A DNA stretch of 64,000 nucleotides from Gentiana macrophylla. Lineage: Eukaryota > Streptophyta > Magnoliopsida > Gentianales > Gentianaceae. Below are positions 25,509-37,269 of this stretch, piece by piece. Under the pieces are notes generated by a model. The model did not search any database, was not told the DNA's origin, and worked only from the letters and a program-made list of their open reading frames with translations. Position numbers and translations under genes: made by a program. The stretch is from NCBI GenBank assembly GCA_026214975.1, contig JAOBSW010000734.1:1-64000 (forward strand). The letters are read 5' to 3'. Each line of letters opens with the position of its first letter. Within the stretch, counting starts at the first letter, position 1.

Positions 25509-27300
25509 AATAGGGATGAATCCTTGTATATGAAAGGAAAGCGACCGAATGGTCATGTAACATCCTTTTTGTCACGAATGTGTTAATCCACCTTGGAAAT
25601 CTCGGTGGAGGCTTTGCTTTTGTAGATTTAGAATCCGTGCGTGCTGAGTATTATTGTGCCTTGTTTCTATTTTCTTAACAAACTTGACCTGTCGTTGTGA
25701 GCCTCTTATGGCGTTAACGGGGCAAGGTGATGCGCTTACTCTTATTCATCGACAATATTTATTAGAGTAGCCATCATATATGACACGTTTGTCAAAGCGC
25801 CATAGGCGGCCAAGCAATATATGGGTGACATGCATAGGAACCATGTCACAAAGAATTTATCTTCATACTTTGATAGACTAAAGGTCACATATGCCTACTT
25901 AGTAACTTTAATGAACCACAATCATTCAACCATTGAAATTTATAAGGTTGGGGATGTTTAATGGTGTAAAAGCCCGACTTTTTAACAACCTCATCATTGA
26001 TTGCATTCATACGACTTCCGAGTCAATAATCATCATGCATAATTTACCTCCGATAAGGCAACGAGTTTTGAAAATATTCTCACGTTGAACCTCATTATTG
26101 TCCAACGTGTATTCTGACACTTAGGACCTTTTTTGCAACAAACATATCACCTTCATCAAATTGAATTCCCTGATCATCCTCTTCGTTATCTCCAACGGGT
26201 TCTTGTTCATCATGTGATTGCTCATTTTTGTCTTCCGAAGCTGGATGATACATACCATATCCAAATGAAACATAAGCCCTTTTGTTAACACATTTGCTAG
26301 CCCTGTGTCCCAACCCTTCACACTTGTAACAATGCATGGCATTGTCAGAAGAAACTACAGATTTACCCTTGTCAGATTCCTTAGTTCTTGGGGCATGGTT
26401 AGATCGATCATTTGAAAATTGGGGAGGGGTATATTTAACAACAGAGTTTTTAGAAGGAAACTTACCTCTGTTGCCTTTGGATTGGAAAAATGTAGACTTA
26501 GATGGTGTGGTACCTAAATAGCTCTTCAAAAATTATGACTTTCTTTTCTTGTGCTGCTTCTCCTTAGTTAAGGCCGCATGTACCATCTTGTCATAGGTTG
26601 TGCAATTCATCATTTCAATGAGATCAGCTATCTCAGCTCATAATACTCCTAAGAATCTGGCCATGGATTGTTCCTCGGACTCTTCGGTATCCGTTCAGAT
26701 TAAGGCCATTTCCAATTCATCTTGATATGCTTGAACAGATTTTTGGTTTGAAAATTCCTTACTAGATCTCGCCGATATGATTCGGGGACCCACTTACGGT
26801 GCATTTCATCCTTAAGGTCCTCCCAAGTAGAAACACTTGTTGCCTCAATTTCCTGCGCTTTTCATTAGTTTTGTGGAACCATAGAATATGTCGTTCCTCA
26901 AATTCACTAATAGTAAGATCAAATTTGAGTACGTTTAGAATAAGTATATTGATTTAAAAATTTGTTCAACTTTAACTACCCAAGCAAAATATTCATTGGG
27001 ATTAGAGTTACCTTTAAATGCGAGAATTTTTGTTTTAATACCTCGAGTTTCCCATGGTGCTTCAGCAGTCTCCTCTTCGTTATCTTCGATCTCATCATCT
27101 TGCTCGGAGTATTCTTCAGGTGGAGTTTCAACCCGGTTTCATTGGCCACCTCGTGGGATTCGTAGCTTCTTAAATTGTTCAGCTGTCTCATCGGCCACAG
27201 GTTGTTGTATGCATTCAACTTGTTGTTCATACATGGTTTTGAGAGCTTGTGCCTAATCTTAGAGCCTTATTTCTAACTCTTCAATTGGATTCCCAGACAT
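25509..27300 (-). pseudogene. G1 gag and protease remnant
   Basis: The gag reading frame probably starts at the minus-strand ATG at 27300 (MSGNPIEELE). It continues through an acidic segment and a capsid-like region in several frames to a nucleocapsid knuckle, CYKCEGLGHRASKC, near 26345-26300. The best open segment is 26529-26095 (144 codons). Downstream (about 26000-25700) is a retropepsin-like stretch with PYKFQWLNDCG followed by degenerate sequence aligning with the usual D-x-x-P-M..LLGR region. It ends at the A1 target site. Frameshifts and stops throughout show it is inactive. Confidence 0.8.
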
Positions 27301-27550
27301 TTGTTCTCTCAAAGAGTGTGTTTGTATTGCTCAAAGTCAGAGAATTAAAGTAGGACAAGATCAAAGTGTTCAACAATCCTCATGTTTTTCGAATGTACAA
27401 GAACTTAGATACAACAATCCAAGAGTATTGGAAACCAATGGTGCAAACACAAAGTCGTGAAGTGTGTTGGAAAAAAATAGGGTGGGAGAAAGATCTTTGG
27501 ATGCTCGTGCGGAACATATTGTTCTTCAAATACACATGATTTGCTTGTGC
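27301..27550 (-). other. G1 leader remnant
   Basis: Sequence between the G1 gag start and the first recognisable satellite of array 2 (ATCGACCAAAACGAGAAATAAGG, spaced over 27558-27580). No primer-binding site (TGGTATCAGA type) and no LTR is present where they would be expected. Confidence 0.5.
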
Positions 27551-30500
27551 ACCCCTATCGACCAAAACGAGAAATAAGGCACGACGGTGCAAACGGAAAG
27601 AAAAATAGACACTAGAATGCCCTTGTACAATAAATCAAAAATCACACTTTTAAATTCTCTGTGGGTACAAAAAAATTGTTGATAATTTTCTTTGAAGTAA
27701 CGATGTCATATCGACCAGAAAGTTAAATAAGACACGTCGGCACAAACGGCATGCAAAACGGACACCCGAATGGCCTTGTACAATGAATCAAAAATCACAC
27801 CATTAAGTACTCTATGGGTATGAAAAAGTCTGAAAAAAAAGTTTTGTAATTTTCTTGGAAGTAACGATGTGATATCGACCAGAAAGTTAAATAAGACACG
27901 TCGGCGTAAACGGCAGGCAAAACGGACACCCGAATGGCCTTGTACATGGAATCAAAAATCACACCGTTAAGTACTCTATGGGTATCAAAAAGGTATGAAA
28001 AATAAGGTTGTGATTTTCTTTGAAGTAACGATGTTATATCGACGAGCGTTAAAATAATGCACGGCCCGCGCAAAAGCACGCGAAGCGGACACCGAATGAC
28101 CTTGTACAAAGGAAACAAAAATCGCATCGTTAAGTACTCTTTGGGTTAAAAAATATGAAAAAAATTGTGTCATTTTCTTTGAAATAACTATGTGATATCC
28201 ACGAACTTAAATAAGGCACGTCGGCACAAACGGCAAGTAAAGCGGACAACCGAATGGCCTTGTGCGAGGAATTAAAAATCACAATGTTAAGTACTGCGAG
28301 TACAAAAAAAAATCTGAAAAAAATGTTTTTACTTTTCATTGAAATAGCAATGTGATATCAACCGGATTGTTAAATAAGGCATGTCGGTGGAAGCGGCATG
28401 AGAGACGGATACCAGAATGCCCATAAACAATGAATTAAAAATCACACCATGAGGTACTTTGTGGGTACAAAAAAAAAATTACAAAAGGTTTTTTTAATGT
28501 AACGATGTGATATCGACCTGAACAATAAATAAGGCACGGCGGTGCAAAACATGCAAAATGGGCACACAAAGTCCCTTGTACAATGAATCAAAAATCACAC
28601 CGTTATGTACTATATAGGTATGGGAAAAGTACAAAATAAAAGGTTGTAATATTCTTGAAAACGATGTTATATCGGCGAACATTAAATAAGGCACGGCGGC
28701 GCAAAGCGGCTTGCGAAAGCAGACACCGAATGGCCTTGTACAAGGAATCAAAATCCACCTTCATAAATAATCGGTGGGTACAAAAAAAGTACCAAAAAAA
28801 GTTTTTAATTTTCTTTGAATTACTGATGTGATATCGACCAGAACGATAAATAAGGCACGGCAGCGCAAACGGCAAGCAAAATGGTGACCAGAATGGCCTT
28901 GTACACTTATCAAAAATCGCATCGTTAAGTACTATATGGGTACAAAAAAGTATGAGAAAAGGTTTGTAATTATCTTTGAAGTAACTATGTGATATCGACC
29001 CGAGCGATAAATAAGGCGCGGCGGTGCAAGCGGCGAGGCAAAGCGGACACTAGAATGCCCTTATACAAGTAATCAAAAATCGCACGTGGGTACAAAAAGT
29101 ATGAAAAAGGTCTATAATTTCTTTGAAGTAACGATGTGATATCGACCCGAGAAAGTTAAATAAGACACGTCGGTGAAAGCGGCATGCAAAAGCGGACACC
29201 GAATGGCCTTGTACAAGGAATCAAAATCACTCCGTTAAGTAATCTATGGGTATGAAAAAGTATGAAAAATAAGGTTGTGATTTCTTCGACGTAACGATGT
29301 GATATCGACCAAAAGCGTTAAATAAGACACGGCGCACAAGCGGCATGCGAAGCGGACACCGAATGGCCTTGTACAAGGAATAAAAAATCACACCGTAAAG
29401 TACTCTGTGGGTAAAAAATGCAAAAAAGTTCATAATTTTCTTGAAACGACAATGTGATATGAACGAGCGTTAAATAAGGCATGTGGCGTAAGCGGCATGC
29501 TAAAGCGGATACCGAATGACCATGTATAAGGAATCAAAAATCACACTATTAAGTACTTTGTGGGTATGAAAAACTATGAAAAATAAGGTTGTGATTTTCT
29601 TGAAGTGATGATGTGATATCAACCGTAGCGTTAAATAAAGGCACGGCCCAAGCATAAGCGTTATTCAAAGCAGACACGGAATCGCCTTGTACAAGGAATC
29701 AAACATCACACAATTAAGTAATCGGTGGGTACAAAAAAGCATGAAAAAGTTTGTAATTTTCTATGAAATCATCGATGTGATATCGACGGAGCGATAAATA
29801 GAGCACGGCGGCATAAGCGGCAAGCAAAGCAGACATCACAATGGCCTTGTACAGGAATCAAAAATCACACCGTTATGTAGTCTTTGGATACAAAACAAGT
29901 ACAGAAAAAGTTTTGTAATTTCCTTGAAAGTAACAATGTGATATCGACCAGATTGTTAAATAAGACACATCGGCGCAAACGGCATGCAAAACGGATACCC
30001 GAATGGCCTTGTACAAGGAATCAAAAATCACACCGTTATGTACTCTATGGGTATGATTGTATGAAAAAATTATGCAAAAAATGGTTTGTAGTTTTCTGTG
30101 AAGTAAGAATGTGATATCGACCAGAAAGTTAAATAAGACACGTCGGCGCAAACGGCATGCAAATCGGACACCCGAATGGCCTTGTACAAGGAATCAAAAA
30201 TCACACCTTTATGTACTCTACCCCGTTTGGTTTCAGACTGGACTGGATCCATTTGGATCCAACTTAATATTTTATTCACCAACTATCTTATTTACTATTA
30301 TTTTATTAATTTTATTATTTTATTAGTATTTCTGTCGCCAATCATTTCACCATCAACAAATAAAATAATATTAATCAATTCATTTTATTCACCACCTACA
30401 CTATTCAACCATTACTTTATCAATATAATATTTCATTAAAATTTCTCTCACCGATCATTTCTTCATCAACACAAATTTTAATACAACATTTCAACCTTAT

Positions 30501-33500
30501 AATCATTACTTTACATTATTTTATTTTATTTTCTCTCTCATGACTCAATCTAACCCCAATCCAACCCTAAACCAAACAGGGGGAGAAAAAAGAATGAAAA
30601 AAAGGTTTGTAATTTTCTTAGAAGTAACAATGTGATATCGACCAGAAAGTTAAATAAGACACGTCGGCGCAAACGGCATGCAAAACGGACTCCCGAATGG
30701 CCCTGTACAAGGAATCAAAACTCACACCGTTAAGTTCTTTATGGGTATGAAAAAAGGAACAAAAAATAAGGTTGTAATTTTCTTCGAAGTAATGATGTGA
30801 TATCAACCAAAACGTTAAATAATGCATAGCGGCGCAAACGGCATGCGAAATGGACACCCGAATGGCCATGTTCAAGGAATAAAAAATCACACCGTTAAGT
30901 ACTCTGTGGGTATAAAAAATATGAAAAAAAGTTTTTAATTTTATTCGAAGTAACAATGTGATATCGACAAGAACGTTAAGTACTCTCGTCAAAGCATAAG
31001 CGGCATGCGAAACGGACCCCGAATGGCCTTGTATAAGGAATCAAAATCACACTTGTTAAGTACTTTGTGGGTATGAAAAAGTATGAAATATAAGGTTGTG
31101 ATTTTCTTCGAAGTAATGATGTGATATCTACCAGAACGTTAAATAAGGCACGGCGGCTCAAACGGCAAGCGAAACGGACACCAGAATTGCCTTATACAAG
31201 GAATCAAAAATCACACCATTAAGTAATCGGTGGGTACAAAAAAAGTACCAAAAAAGTTTGTAATTTTCTTTGAAGTACTAATGTGATATCGACCAGAACG
31301 ATAAATAAGGCACGACGGGCGCAAGCGGCAACCAAAGCGGACATCGAATCGCCTTTTACAAGGAATCTAAAATCACCTTTGTTAAGTACTCTATGTGTAC
31401 AAAAAGAGTATGAAAAAAGGTTTGTAATTTTCTTTGAAGTAACTACATGATATCGACAGATTGTTAAATAAGGCACGCCGGTGCAATCGGCATGGCCAAA
31501 TCGATACCATAATAGCCTTGTCACGAGGAATCAAAAATCACACCATTAAGTACTCGTATGTGTACAAAAAGTTTTTAATTGTGTTTAAAAATAACGATGT
31601 GATATCAACCGAACAATAAATAACATGCGGTGGCGTAAAACCATGCAAAACGGACACACAAATTCCCTTGTAAAAGGAATCAAAAATCACACCCGTTAAG
31701 TACTATATAGGTATGGAAAAAGTAGAAAATAAAACGTTGTAATTTTATTCAAAGTAACGATGTGATATCGACAAGAATGTTAAATATGGAACAGCGGCGC
31801 CAACGGCCTGCAAAACGGACACCTGAATGGCCTTGTACAAGGAATCAAAACGGACACTAGAATTGCCTTATACAAGGAATCAAAAGTACACCGTTAAGTA
31901 CTCTGTGGGTACGAAAAAAGTACAAAAAAAAGTTTTTAATTTTGTTTGGAATAACGATGTGATATCGACCAGAACGAAAAATAAGGTACATCGTCATAAA
32001 AAACATGAGAAACGGACAGATGAATTGCCTTGTACAAGGAATCAAAAATCACACCATTAAGTACTCTGTGGGTAAGAAAAAAGCACGAAAAGTGTCATAA
32101 TTTTCTTTGAAGTAACGATATGATATCGGCCAGAATGTTAAATAAGGCACGGCCGCGCGAACGGCATGCGAAGCGGACACCCGAATGGCCTTGTACAAGG
32201 AATAAAAATCACACCGTTAAGTAATCGGTGGATACAAAAAAATCTGAAAATAAAGTTGGTAATTTTCTTTGAAGTTCGAGGTGATATCGACTAGAACGAT
32301 AAATAAGGCACGCAATGCGGCAAAGCGACAAGGAAAACGGTGACCATAATGGCCTTGTACAAGGTATAAAAATCACACCGTTACACGTACTTTGTGGGTA
32401 CTAATAAAAGTACGAAAAAAGGTTTGTAATTATCTTTCAAGTAACGATGTGATATCGACCAAAGCGATAAATAAGGCAATGCGGCATAAGCGGCAAGCAA
32501 AGCGGACACTAGAATGCCCTTGTACAAGGAATCAAAAGTCACCTTTGTTAAGTACTCTGTGGGTACAAAAGTCACGAAAAAGGTTTTAACTTATTTTGAA
32601 GTTACGATGTGATATCGGCGAGCGTGTACGGCACAAGCGGCATGCGAAAGCGGACACGGGAATTCCCTTGTACAAGGAATCCAAAATCACTTTATTAAGT
32701 ACTCTGTGGGGTAAAATATATGAAATAAAGTTTGTAATTATCTTGAAGTAACAAAGTGATATCGACGAAAGTAAAATAAGGCACGTCGGCGCAAACGGAA
32801 TGTGAAACGGACACCGAATGGCCTTGTACAAGGAATCAAAAATCACACCGTTAAAGTACTTTATGGGTATGAAAAAGTCACGAAAAATAAGGTTTTGATT
32901 TTCATCGAAATAACGATTTGATATCGACGAGAACATTAAATAAGGCACGGCGGCGCTTTACGCCATGCAATACGATACACGAGAATGGCCTTTGTAGAAT
33001 CAAAAATCACATCATTAAGTAATCGATGGGTGGGTACAAAAAAGTATGAAAAAAAAAAAAAAAAGTTTGTAATTTTCTTTAAAGTAACGATGTGATATCG
33101 ACTAAAACAATAAATAAGGCACAGGCGTAAAAAACATGCAAAGCGGACACACAAATTTCCTTGTACAAGGAATCGAAAATCACACCGTTAAGTACTATAT
33201 AGGTATGGGAAAAGTACAAAATAAAGGTTGTAATTTTCTTGAAATAACGATGTGATATCGCCAAAACTTTAAATAAAGACGCGGTGCAAGCGGTATGCAA
33301 AAGTACACCTGAATGGACTTGTACAAGGAATCAAAAATCACACCGTTAAGTACTATATGGGTATGAAAAAAGTGTTTAAAATGTTGTTGTGATTTTCTTC
33401 GAAGTAACAATGTGATATCGACCAGAACGTTAAATAAGGCACGGCGGCACAAACGGCACGCGAAAGCGGACTTCGAATGGCTTTGTACAAGGGATCAAAA

Positions 33501-34544
33501 TTCACACCGTTAAGTACTCTATGGGCAAAAATATGATATCGTTTGCTTGTAATTTTAGTCAAAGTAACATTGTGATATCGACTAGAGCGTTAATTACGAC
33601 ACGTCGGTGCAAAGCGGCATGCGAAGCGGACACCCGAATGGCCTTGTACAAGTAATCAAAAATCATACCGTTAAGTACTATATGGGTATGAAAGAAGTCT
33701 GAAAAATAAGGTTGTGATTTTCTTCGATGTAATGATATGATATCGACCAGAACGTTAAATAAGGCACAACGGCGCAATCGAAATGCAAAACGGTCACCTG
33801 AAAGGCCTTGTACAAGGAATCAAAAATCACACCGTTAAGTACTCTTTCGGTAAAAAAATATGAAAAAAAGTTTGTAATTTTCTTTGAAGTAAAAATGTGA
33901 TATCGACCAGAATGTTAAATAAGGCACGGTAGCACAAACGGCAAGCAAAACGGACACCCGAATGGCCTTGTACAAGGAATCAAAAATCACAATGTTAAGT
34001 ACTATCAGGTACAAAAAGTACGAAAAAAGGGTTTGTACTTTTCTTTGATGTAACAATGTGATATCGACCGGATTGTTGAATAAGGCACGTCGGCGCAAAC
34101 GGCATGCGAGACGGACACCAGAATGTCCATGTACAAGGAATTAAAAATCACGCCATTATGTACTCTATGGGTACAAAAAAAGTAATTTTTTTTAAATTAA
34201 CGCCGTGATATCGACCAGAACAATAAATAAGGCACGGAGGCGCAAAAAAATGCAAAACGGACACACAAAGTCTCTTTTACAAGGAATCAAAAATCACACC
34301 GTTAAGTACTATATTGGTATGGGAAAAGTAAAAAAATAAAGTTTGTAATTTTCTTGAAATAACGATGTGATATCGGCGAGCAAACGTTAAATAAGACGCA
34401 GCGATTGCAAGCGGCATGCAAAAGCGGAATCTGAATGGCCTTGTATAAGGAATCAAAAATTTCACCGTTAATTACCTTTAAGTATGAAAAAAGTATGAAA
34501 AATAAGGTTGTGATTTTCTTCGGAGTAACGATATGATATCGATC
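27551..34544 (+). repeat. Satellite array 2: diverged copies of the ~160-bp family
   Basis: About 42 monomers in the same orientation as array 1, keeping CTTGTACAAGGAATCAAAAATCACAC (split across the monomer), AAGTACTCTATGGGTA, GTGATATCGACC and AAATAAGGCACG. Compared with array 1 they use GCATGC(A/G)AAACGGACAC in place of the GGCC block. Neighbouring copies differ widely, with many small deletions, and the A-B-C trimer is absent. A few monomers carry shared marker variants at long spacing, pointing to an older, eroded higher-order pattern. The array is interrupted by a small inverted-repeat element (30221-30583) and is cut on the right by the N0 LTR. Confidence 0.95.
30221..30583. mobile_element. 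MITE-like element inside satellite array 2
   Basis: A 363-bp AT-rich segment replaces part of one monomer. Its ends are inverted: CCCCGTTTGGTTT on the left and, read on the other strand, CCCCCTGTTTGGTTT on the right. No coding frame is visible. The TGTTTGGTT terminal motif is common in plant MITEs, including Tourist-like ones. No clear target duplication is visible (CTCTA on the left, AGAAA on the right), and about 7 bp of satellite seem lost at the right edge, so the superfamily is unresolved. Confidence 0.65.
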
Positions 34545-35181
34545 TGATGTGATCCAATTCAAGAAGAATGAGGGCCTTTTGATTATCCAAGAAGCAAGAA
34601 GATCAGTCGAAGATAGAAGCCAATGCGCATTGTTTATGTCCAATTAGGTCTATTAGGCCTATTGGGTTTGATTTAATTTATTTCCGTTCGTTTATGATGT
34701 TTTTAGTAGAAAAAGGCCAAAAGCCCATTTGGGGAGTTGCCTATATGGTAGTATGTTGGGTCAAGTGTTTATTTTCAGCAAATAAAAGCCATTTGGGCTT
34801 ATTATAGTCAAGTTAGGCCCACTAGGAAATAAAGTGGCGAAAATTACTAAGTAATTTATCCCACATTGCTTAGAAGTTAGTTCGTCTTCTATTTTGTAGC
34901 CTATATAAAGGCATTCTACTTGTAATATTATGGACAACGAATTACGAAAATCATTATTGTTATATTGAGAGAAGTTTCTCTTTTTTAAGTCGAGTCGGCT
35001 TAAAAACAATCACTTGCGAGTGAGTTTTCTCTTCGTCGCAGAGAAGACACCCTTAAGAACGAATCGTGTTGAGCAAGCGTTGTGTGTTCTTAGCCTTGAG
35101 CCTAGGTCGAGACTACACAGGACTAGGTTTTCATAGCTCGTCATTGATCCCTTAGCCATTTCTTGAGCACGTGTCGCATCG
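34545..35181 (+). repeat. N0 5' LTR
   Basis: Begins TGATGTGATCCAATTCAAG, has TATATAAAG at 34902-34910, and ends near GTGTCGCATCG before the primer site. The first 200 bp match 39713-39912 with some substitutions. TCCCACATTG and TTTTGTAGCCTATATA are shared with the N3 LTR, so the two families are related. Confidence 0.88.
34902..34910 (+). promoter_or_regulatory. N0 LTR TATA box
   Basis: TATATAAAG in GTAGCCTATATAAAGGC, the likely LTR promoter. Confidence 0.6.
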
Positions 35182-35183
35182 GT

Positions 35184-35195
35184 TGGTAGCAGAGC
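35184..35195 (+). other. N0 primer-binding site
   Basis: TGGTAGCAGAGC, one base from the TGGTATCAGAGC site that pairs with initiator methionine tRNA. Confidence 0.8.
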
Positions 35196-36030
35196 TTCGT
35201 GACTAAGGCATCAAATATCCCGCTTTAATTTTCTTGTTTAATTTTCGTTCTTATTCCAAAAAAAAAAATTTAATTGTTTTCCTTTAATTTCGTCCCCTCG
35301 CCAGACAAAATCTTCATCTATCCTACCCGGAAAACTTGAAGATCTTCAAATCTTCAAACCTTCATCCCAAGAACCCTAATTTTTTTTCAAGACCCGTTTG
35401 TTTATAAGGCCGTTCCCTAACCAACCAACCTCCAAACACATCTCGATCTACAATTTTCGTCTTTACAGCCAATCCAAATTCGATGCTTATCTGGCCTAAA
35501 ACTACTTATTACGTCAAAACATTCTGTCCATAAAAACTGCAGCAGTAAATCATCGTTCGAATTCGTTTTCAGTGGGTTAAACGACTCGAAATTGCCTGAA
35601 ATTTTGTGACCATTTAGGAAAGATTGCGATCTACACCTTTTATCTTTTGAGGTTTTCCAAATTCGCTTTAGTTTTATCATAATCGGCACCTTAAGTCATG
35701 ATATCAATGGAGAAATTTGACAGATTGCACGATTCTGGAAAACAATTGTTCGATCAACTTCTAGACCTCCAAAAAATCTGAATTTTTATATTCTCTTGGA
35801 AATCATCTTTTCTACAACTTTGTATTTTTAGGTTTTCCAGATTCGACATAGGTTGATCAATCTGCGTGAAAAGTCATGGTTTAAATTCTGGAAGTTCTGG
35901 CAAACATCATATTTAAGCGTTGCTCATTGTTGTGATTCGTTTCTTTGGTTGATATCTATATATGAGTGAGTGAAACATGAGATTTTTGAGGATTTGAATG
36001 TTTTGGTCATGGATTACAACATATTTTATT
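35196..36030 (+). other. N0 leader
   Basis: About 0.8 kb of untranslated sequence after the primer site. I see no gag-like frame in it. Confidence 0.6.
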
Positions 36031-36405
36031 CATATTGTCTCATTCGGGAGAAGGAATATGAGTTCTCCATTGATCACAGTGAAGAGGAGAATTTAGTTAG
36101 TGTTGCGGTGGTTAAGGAGTTGAACTTGCCGACGGAAAGACTTGATTAACCTCATTACTTTGTTGAGGGAATTAATAAGTTTTGGGTTACAAGGCAAGCA
36201 TGGATTCCTTTAACTGTTTGAGGCCATCGGTCTAAAATATTATGTGATGTGATTCCACTGCAAAGTGAGCATTTAATATTAGCAAAGCCATGGTTACAAA
36301 TGTACAAGGTACGTCATAATTCATCACGCACTCGGTATTATTTTTATGATTATGGCATGAAGTATGTCCTTGAATCATAACCTTATACACAAGAGTGTGA
36401 TCTCA
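36031..36405 (+). pseudogene. N0 retropepsin-like segment
   Basis: The plus-strand frame reads SIDHSEEENLVSVAVVKEL, then NLPTERL, WVTRQAWIPLTV and CDVIPLQSEHLILAKPWLQM, then VRHNSSRTRYYFYDYGMKYV. This follows gypsy aspartic protease order: the active-site strand, the flap side, and the DVxPM..LLGRPW block. The catalytic aspartate is followed by H-S rather than the usual S/G-G, so proteolysis is unlikely. Stops occur near 36145, 36220 and 36380. The same frame continues after the N1 insertion into the acidic reading frame (TQECDLKIEESKNVENE across the junction). Confidence 0.7.
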
Positions 36406-36410
36406 AGATT

Positions 36411-37226
36411 TGATGTGAATCATGATGATCTTATTTCACCATTGGCACTTGTACCTAGCCAAGATCCGTTGATGATCCCAGACGGTCCAATAACAAGGCT
36501 TCAAGCAAAACGAGTCCGTGAGGCGTTAATGTATTGTTATGTGACATTAATCGTCACATGAAGAATCACAATCAGTTGAGGCAATACCGGTTACAATCAT
36601 TTATGCATGTGGTACGGATGGAAGTCAGCTCGTTTAATATCTCAGGATAAAGATTAATATTTATAAGTATTTTATATAAATATTAATAATATATTATAGC
36701 ATAAATAAGGGTTGAATGTTGGTGAAAAGAGGCGCCACTTTTGGATACATATCAAGCTTTGATTAAACAAGATACATTGCATGGAGAAGTTCAAGACACA
36801 TGCAAATTCATTGCATCAAGATGGCTGAATATTGGCGCCACTTCTTTAATATTCTTAGGAAGACTTTTCATTTTTTTAGTTCATGAATTATAATTATTAT
36901 TCATCCTATAAATAGGCACCCTTTTGTAACTTGAATGAACCAGATTGTTTTGATATAAAATATTACACTTCTAAAAGTGTGTTGAGAGTTCTTGAGTAGA
37001 GAATTCGATCTGACGAACTTATCAAGATCCCAGCGAGGTCTTGGCGTTCTATACGGAGATCTTAGATACAAGTTATCTAAGGGCAAAGGTTATACCAAAG
37101 TGCTAAGTATATATTACTTAGAGGTCGAGGTGCTCACTTATCGTCCTTTCTTTACTTCATCTCTTATTACCATCAATCACGATCCACATAATCGAAGTCG
37201 TGTTAACCATTTCCCGGTTCACGCCA
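36411..37226 (+). repeat. N1 5' LTR
   Basis: TGATGTGAATCATGATG to CCCGGTTCACGCCA. TATAAATA at 36907-36914 is the likely promoter. Confidence 0.95.
36907..36914 (+). promoter_or_regulatory. N1 LTR TATA box
   Basis: TATAAATA in ATCCTATAAATAGGCACCC. The 3' LTR has the same box. Confidence 0.65.
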
Positions 37227-37228
37227 GT

Positions 37229-37238
37229 TGGTATCAGA
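37229..37238 (+). other. N1 primer-binding site
   Basis: TGGTATCAGA, two bases after the LTR end; the core of an initiator methionine tRNA primer site. It continues GATTGCGG. Confidence 0.85.
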
Positions 37239-37269
37239 GATTGCGGATTGTTGGTAATTTTTTTTTCTT

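Larger units (their letters stand above)
14161..27550 (-). mobile_element. G1: degenerate Ty3/gypsy element, split by A1
   Basis: Reading leftward on the minus strand, the order is leader, gag with a CCHC knuckle, protease, [A1 insertion], reverse transcriptase, RNase H, integrase, polypurine tract and 3' LTR. That is the Ty3/gypsy gene order. The 5' LTR and primer site are missing: the leader abuts satellite array 2 near 27550. The left side abuts the minisatellite, so the element or its surroundings were rearranged after insertion. Numerous stops and frameshifts make it a fossil. Confidence 0.85.
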
